Positions 62,410 to 64,000 of a stretch of DNA of 64,000 nucleotides are shown in pieces (the first letter of the stretch is position 1; the number at the start of each line of letters is the position of its first letter). The position numbers and the translations under genes were made by a program. The notes beneath the pieces are model-generated. The model was not told the origin of the DNA, did not search any database, and was given only the letters and a program-made list of their open reading frames with translations. Origin of the DNA: S5-A14a sp050908895 (GTDB lineage: Bacteria > Bacillota > Clostridia > Peptostreptococcales > Anaerovoracaceae); NCBI GenBank assembly GCA_050908895.1, contig CP171222.1:1178001-1242000 (forward strand). Direction: 5' to 3'.

Positions 62410-62980
62410 AAAATATTTAAAAGAGCTTGTAAAAAAGGATCTCAGTAATATCAGATTCAACCACACTTTGGGGGTTGCAAAGTTGTCAGTTGATTTAGCA
62501 GCAAAATACCATGTTGACGAGAATAAAGCATGGACGGCAGCAATTTTGCATGATTGGAAAAAGAATTTATCTGTTGATGAATCCAACAAATTAGTGGATA
62601 AATATCACTTGGATTATAAATATATGGGTAGCACAAATTTGGCTCACAGTAAATTGGCAGCAGAAGCTGCAAGATTAGAGCTTGGTATTATAGATGAAGA
62701 CATCTTAAATGCAATAAAATTTCACACAACTGGTCGGAAGAATATGAGCATGCTCGAAAAAATAGTTTTTGTAGCGGATACTTGTGAAGAAGGTAGAAAC
62801 TATAAAGAAGCAAAGATGCTAAGAGAAAAGGCCTTTAAAGACATTGATAGTGTATGTTTATTTATTTTGGAATATCTAGTTAAATCCCTAAGTGATGAAT
62901 CCTTAGAAATTGATGAAGATACTAATGAAGCATTAGAATTTTTTAAATTGATTGATATGAACAAGAGAAAAGAGGTATAG
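62393..62980 (+). CDS. yqeK: YqeK-type HD hydrolase (Ap4A hydrolase family)
   Basis: 195 residues, an HD-domain protein: RFNHTLGVAKLSVDLAAKY near residue 22, AAILHDWKKNL near 48 with the HD pair, AHSKLAAEAA near 83 and VFVADTCEEGRNY near 125. YqeK members cleave diadenosine tetraphosphate symmetrically to ADP. It overlaps nadD and abuts rsfS with AGAGGTATAG between. Confidence 0.92.
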   Translation: MDYINKKYLKELVKKDLSNIRFNHTLGVAKLSVDLAAKYHVDENKAWTAAILHDWKKNLSVDESNKLVDKYHLDYKYMGSTNLAHSKLAAEAARLELGIIDEDILNAIKFHTTGRKNMSMLEKIVFVADTCEEGRNYKEAKMLREKAFKDIDSVCLFILEYLVKSLSDESLEIDEDTNEALEFFKLIDMNKRKEV

Positions 62981-63331
62981 ATGGACAGTTTAAAATTAGT
63001 TGAAATTGCAGTTAAAGCACTTGATGATAAAAAAGCAACGAATATTGTTGTTATAGATGTGAGAGAAAAATCTTCTTTTGCGGATTATCTCATTCTTGCA
63101 AACGGTGGATCTATGAGACAACTCAACTCTCTTACAGATCAAGTGGAAGATAAATTGGCTGAACACGATGTATTGCCAAAATCCATTGAAGGAAAACAAA
63201 ATTCTCAATGGCTTCTCATGGATTATGGTGATGTAGTGGTAAATATTTTGACTGAAGAAGCAAGAGAAAGCTACAATATTGAGCGCGTATGGGGCGATTG
63301 CGATATTTTGAATATAGAAACATTAATTTAA
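62981..63331 (+). CDS. rsfS: Ribosomal silencing factor RsfS
   Basis: 116 residues of the Iojap/RsfS family, which binds uL14 on the 50S subunit and blocks subunit joining under starvation. KKATNIVVIDVREKSSFADYLILANGGSMRQLNSLTDQ and WLLMDYGDVVVNILTEEARESYNIERVWGD are the conserved cores. The start abuts the yqeK stop. It completes the nadD-yqeK-rsfS unit before leuS. Confidence 0.95.
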   Translation: MDSLKLVEIAVKALDDKKATNIVVIDVREKSSFADYLILANGGSMRQLNSLTDQVEDKLAEHDVLPKSIEGKQNSQWLLMDYGDVVVNILTEEARESYNIERVWGDCDILNIETLI

Positions 63332-63346
63332 TTTTGAGAGGTTAAC

Positions 63347-64000
63347 ATGATAGAAAGCAAAGAAATAAAATATGATTTTAAAAATATAGAAGATAAATGG
63401 CAGAAAGTTTGGAAAAAAGAAGAGACATTTAAAACTACAGAAGATACTTCAAAGGAAAAATATTATGTTCTTGAAATGTTCCCATATCCTTCAGGGAAGC
63501 TTCATATGGGACATGTTAGAAATTATTCCATAGGAGATGCCATAGCCAGAATAAAGAAAATGCAGGGATTTAATGTTCTTCACCCAATGGGATTTGATTC
63601 TTTTGGTCTTCCGGCAGAAAATGCAGCTATTAAACATAATGCAGAACCAGGAGCATGGACTGAAAGTAACACCAAAGAAATGGAAGAACAGCTTGACAAG
63701 CTTGGATTTTCATATGACTGGACACGTGAAGTAAGTACATGCAGGCCTGACTACTATAAATGGATGCAGTGGATTTTTATTCAATTCTATAAAAAAGGCC
63801 TTGCTTACAAAAAAGAAAATCCTGTAAACTGGTGTCCAAGCTGCCAAACAGTACTTGCTAACGAACAGGTTGTAAATGGTGCTTGTGAAAGGTGTAAAAC
63901 TCAGGTTGGGAAAAAAAGTTTATCTCAGTGGTATCTAAAGATTACTGATTATGCTGAAGACTTATTAACTGATTTGGACAAACTAGAATTTTGGCCTGAT
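63347..64000 (+). CDS. leuS: Leucyl-tRNA synthetase, N-terminal part (runs off window)
   Basis: The first 218 codons, in frame to the right edge. The HIGH-type motif is in MFPYPSGKLHMGHVRNYSIGDAIAR near residue 44, then HPMGFDSFGLPAENAAI, and the zinc-binding NWCPSCQTVLANEQVVNGACERCKTQV near 160 of bacterial LeuRS. GAGAGG precedes ATG 63347. It follows rsfS by 15 bases with no terminator and no T-box. Confidence 0.97.
   Translation, partial: MIESKEIKYDFKNIEDKWQKVWKKEETFKTTEDTSKEKYYVLEMFPYPSGKLHMGHVRNYSIGDAIARIKKMQGFNVLHPMGFDSFGLPAENAAIKHNAEPGAWTESNTKEMEEQLDKLGFSYDWTREVSTCRPDYYKWMQWIFIQFYKKGLAYKKENPVNWCPSCQTVLANEQVVNGACERCKTQVGKKSLSQWYLKITDYAEDLLTDLDKLEFWPD

Noticed and set aside
63331..63347. 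Possible T-box leader ahead of leuS
   Set aside because: Only 15 bases separate rsfS and leuS.
1..64000. CRISPR arrays, prophage genes, replication origin or rRNA operons
   Set aside because: No regularly spaced repeats, no phage structural or integrase genes, no DnaA-box cluster and no rRNA sequence were seen.

Overview
The window is AT-rich (about one third G+C by eye), with Shine-Dalgarno-led genes, sigma-A promoters and the gene order of a low-GC Firmicute of class Clostridia. Markers are the dgt-dnaG-rpoD-trmK-nif3-rnpB block, a fused SecDF, a stand-alone corrinoid-synthase reactivation protein beside a short MetH, HemZ, an ECF vitamin-transport component, a membrane pyrophosphatase and a Crt-type crotonase. 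I would guess an anaerobic, possibly host-associated relative of the Peptostreptococcales/Anaerovoracaceae. That placement is inference.

Layout. 1-989 is the 3' end of a membrane pyrophosphatase. 1.0-5.6 kb is a cobalamin-riboswitch-led unit (BtuC, BtuD, BtuF, an uncharacterised methyltransferase and an ArsC-like protein). 5.7-9.3 kb is an accessory island in which every gene is broken: an Mrr-type nuclease, a macrodomain protein, an IS remnant, a hypothetical and an ADP-ribosylglycohydrolase. 9.5-14.4 kb holds the B12-dependent methionine synthase set (reactivase, MetH, homocysteine methyltransferase/MTHFR fusion). 14.5-19.3 kb has an ECF S component, a class V aminotransferase, Ogt (minus strand), a DUF819 membrane protein and an M19 dipeptidase. 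19.5-23.2 kb is a class I ribonucleotide reductase. 23.4-26.4 kb (minus) carries CcdA, a thioredoxin-like protein, a crotonase and thiamine pyrophosphokinase. 26.5-29.2 kb has a DUF975 membrane protein and an RclA-like flavoprotein. 29.3-32.9 kb (minus) is pepF-nadK-rluD-like, divergent from murI at 32.96 kb.

From 33 kb on the window is nearly all plus-strand housekeeping: a YkvI-like transporter, an MBL hydrolase, M16 peptidase, dUTPase, dGTPase-like HD protein, primase, RpoD, TrmK, Nif3, RNase P RNA, MATE, YebC, a structured RNA that looks like 6S RNA, PolA, CoaE, an orphan family-5 solute-binding protein, two tRNA-Leu genes, YajC, SecDF, Rel, an MBL hydrolase, HemZ, HisS, AspS, NadD, YqeK, RsfS and the start of LeuS.

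How it fits together: the riboswitch unit probably imports corrinoid, and the MetH set 4 kb away uses it. CcdA and the thioredoxin-like protein form a thiol-redox pair. The RclA-like enzyme suggests exposure to hypochlorous or hypothiocyanous acid. The most unusual items are the decayed ADP-ribose/restriction island, with at least four single-base homopolymer lesions in about 3.5 kb, and a dispersed hairpin repeat of about 87 bp present at 1.0 kb and 27.6 kb. I found no convincing intact novel defence system.
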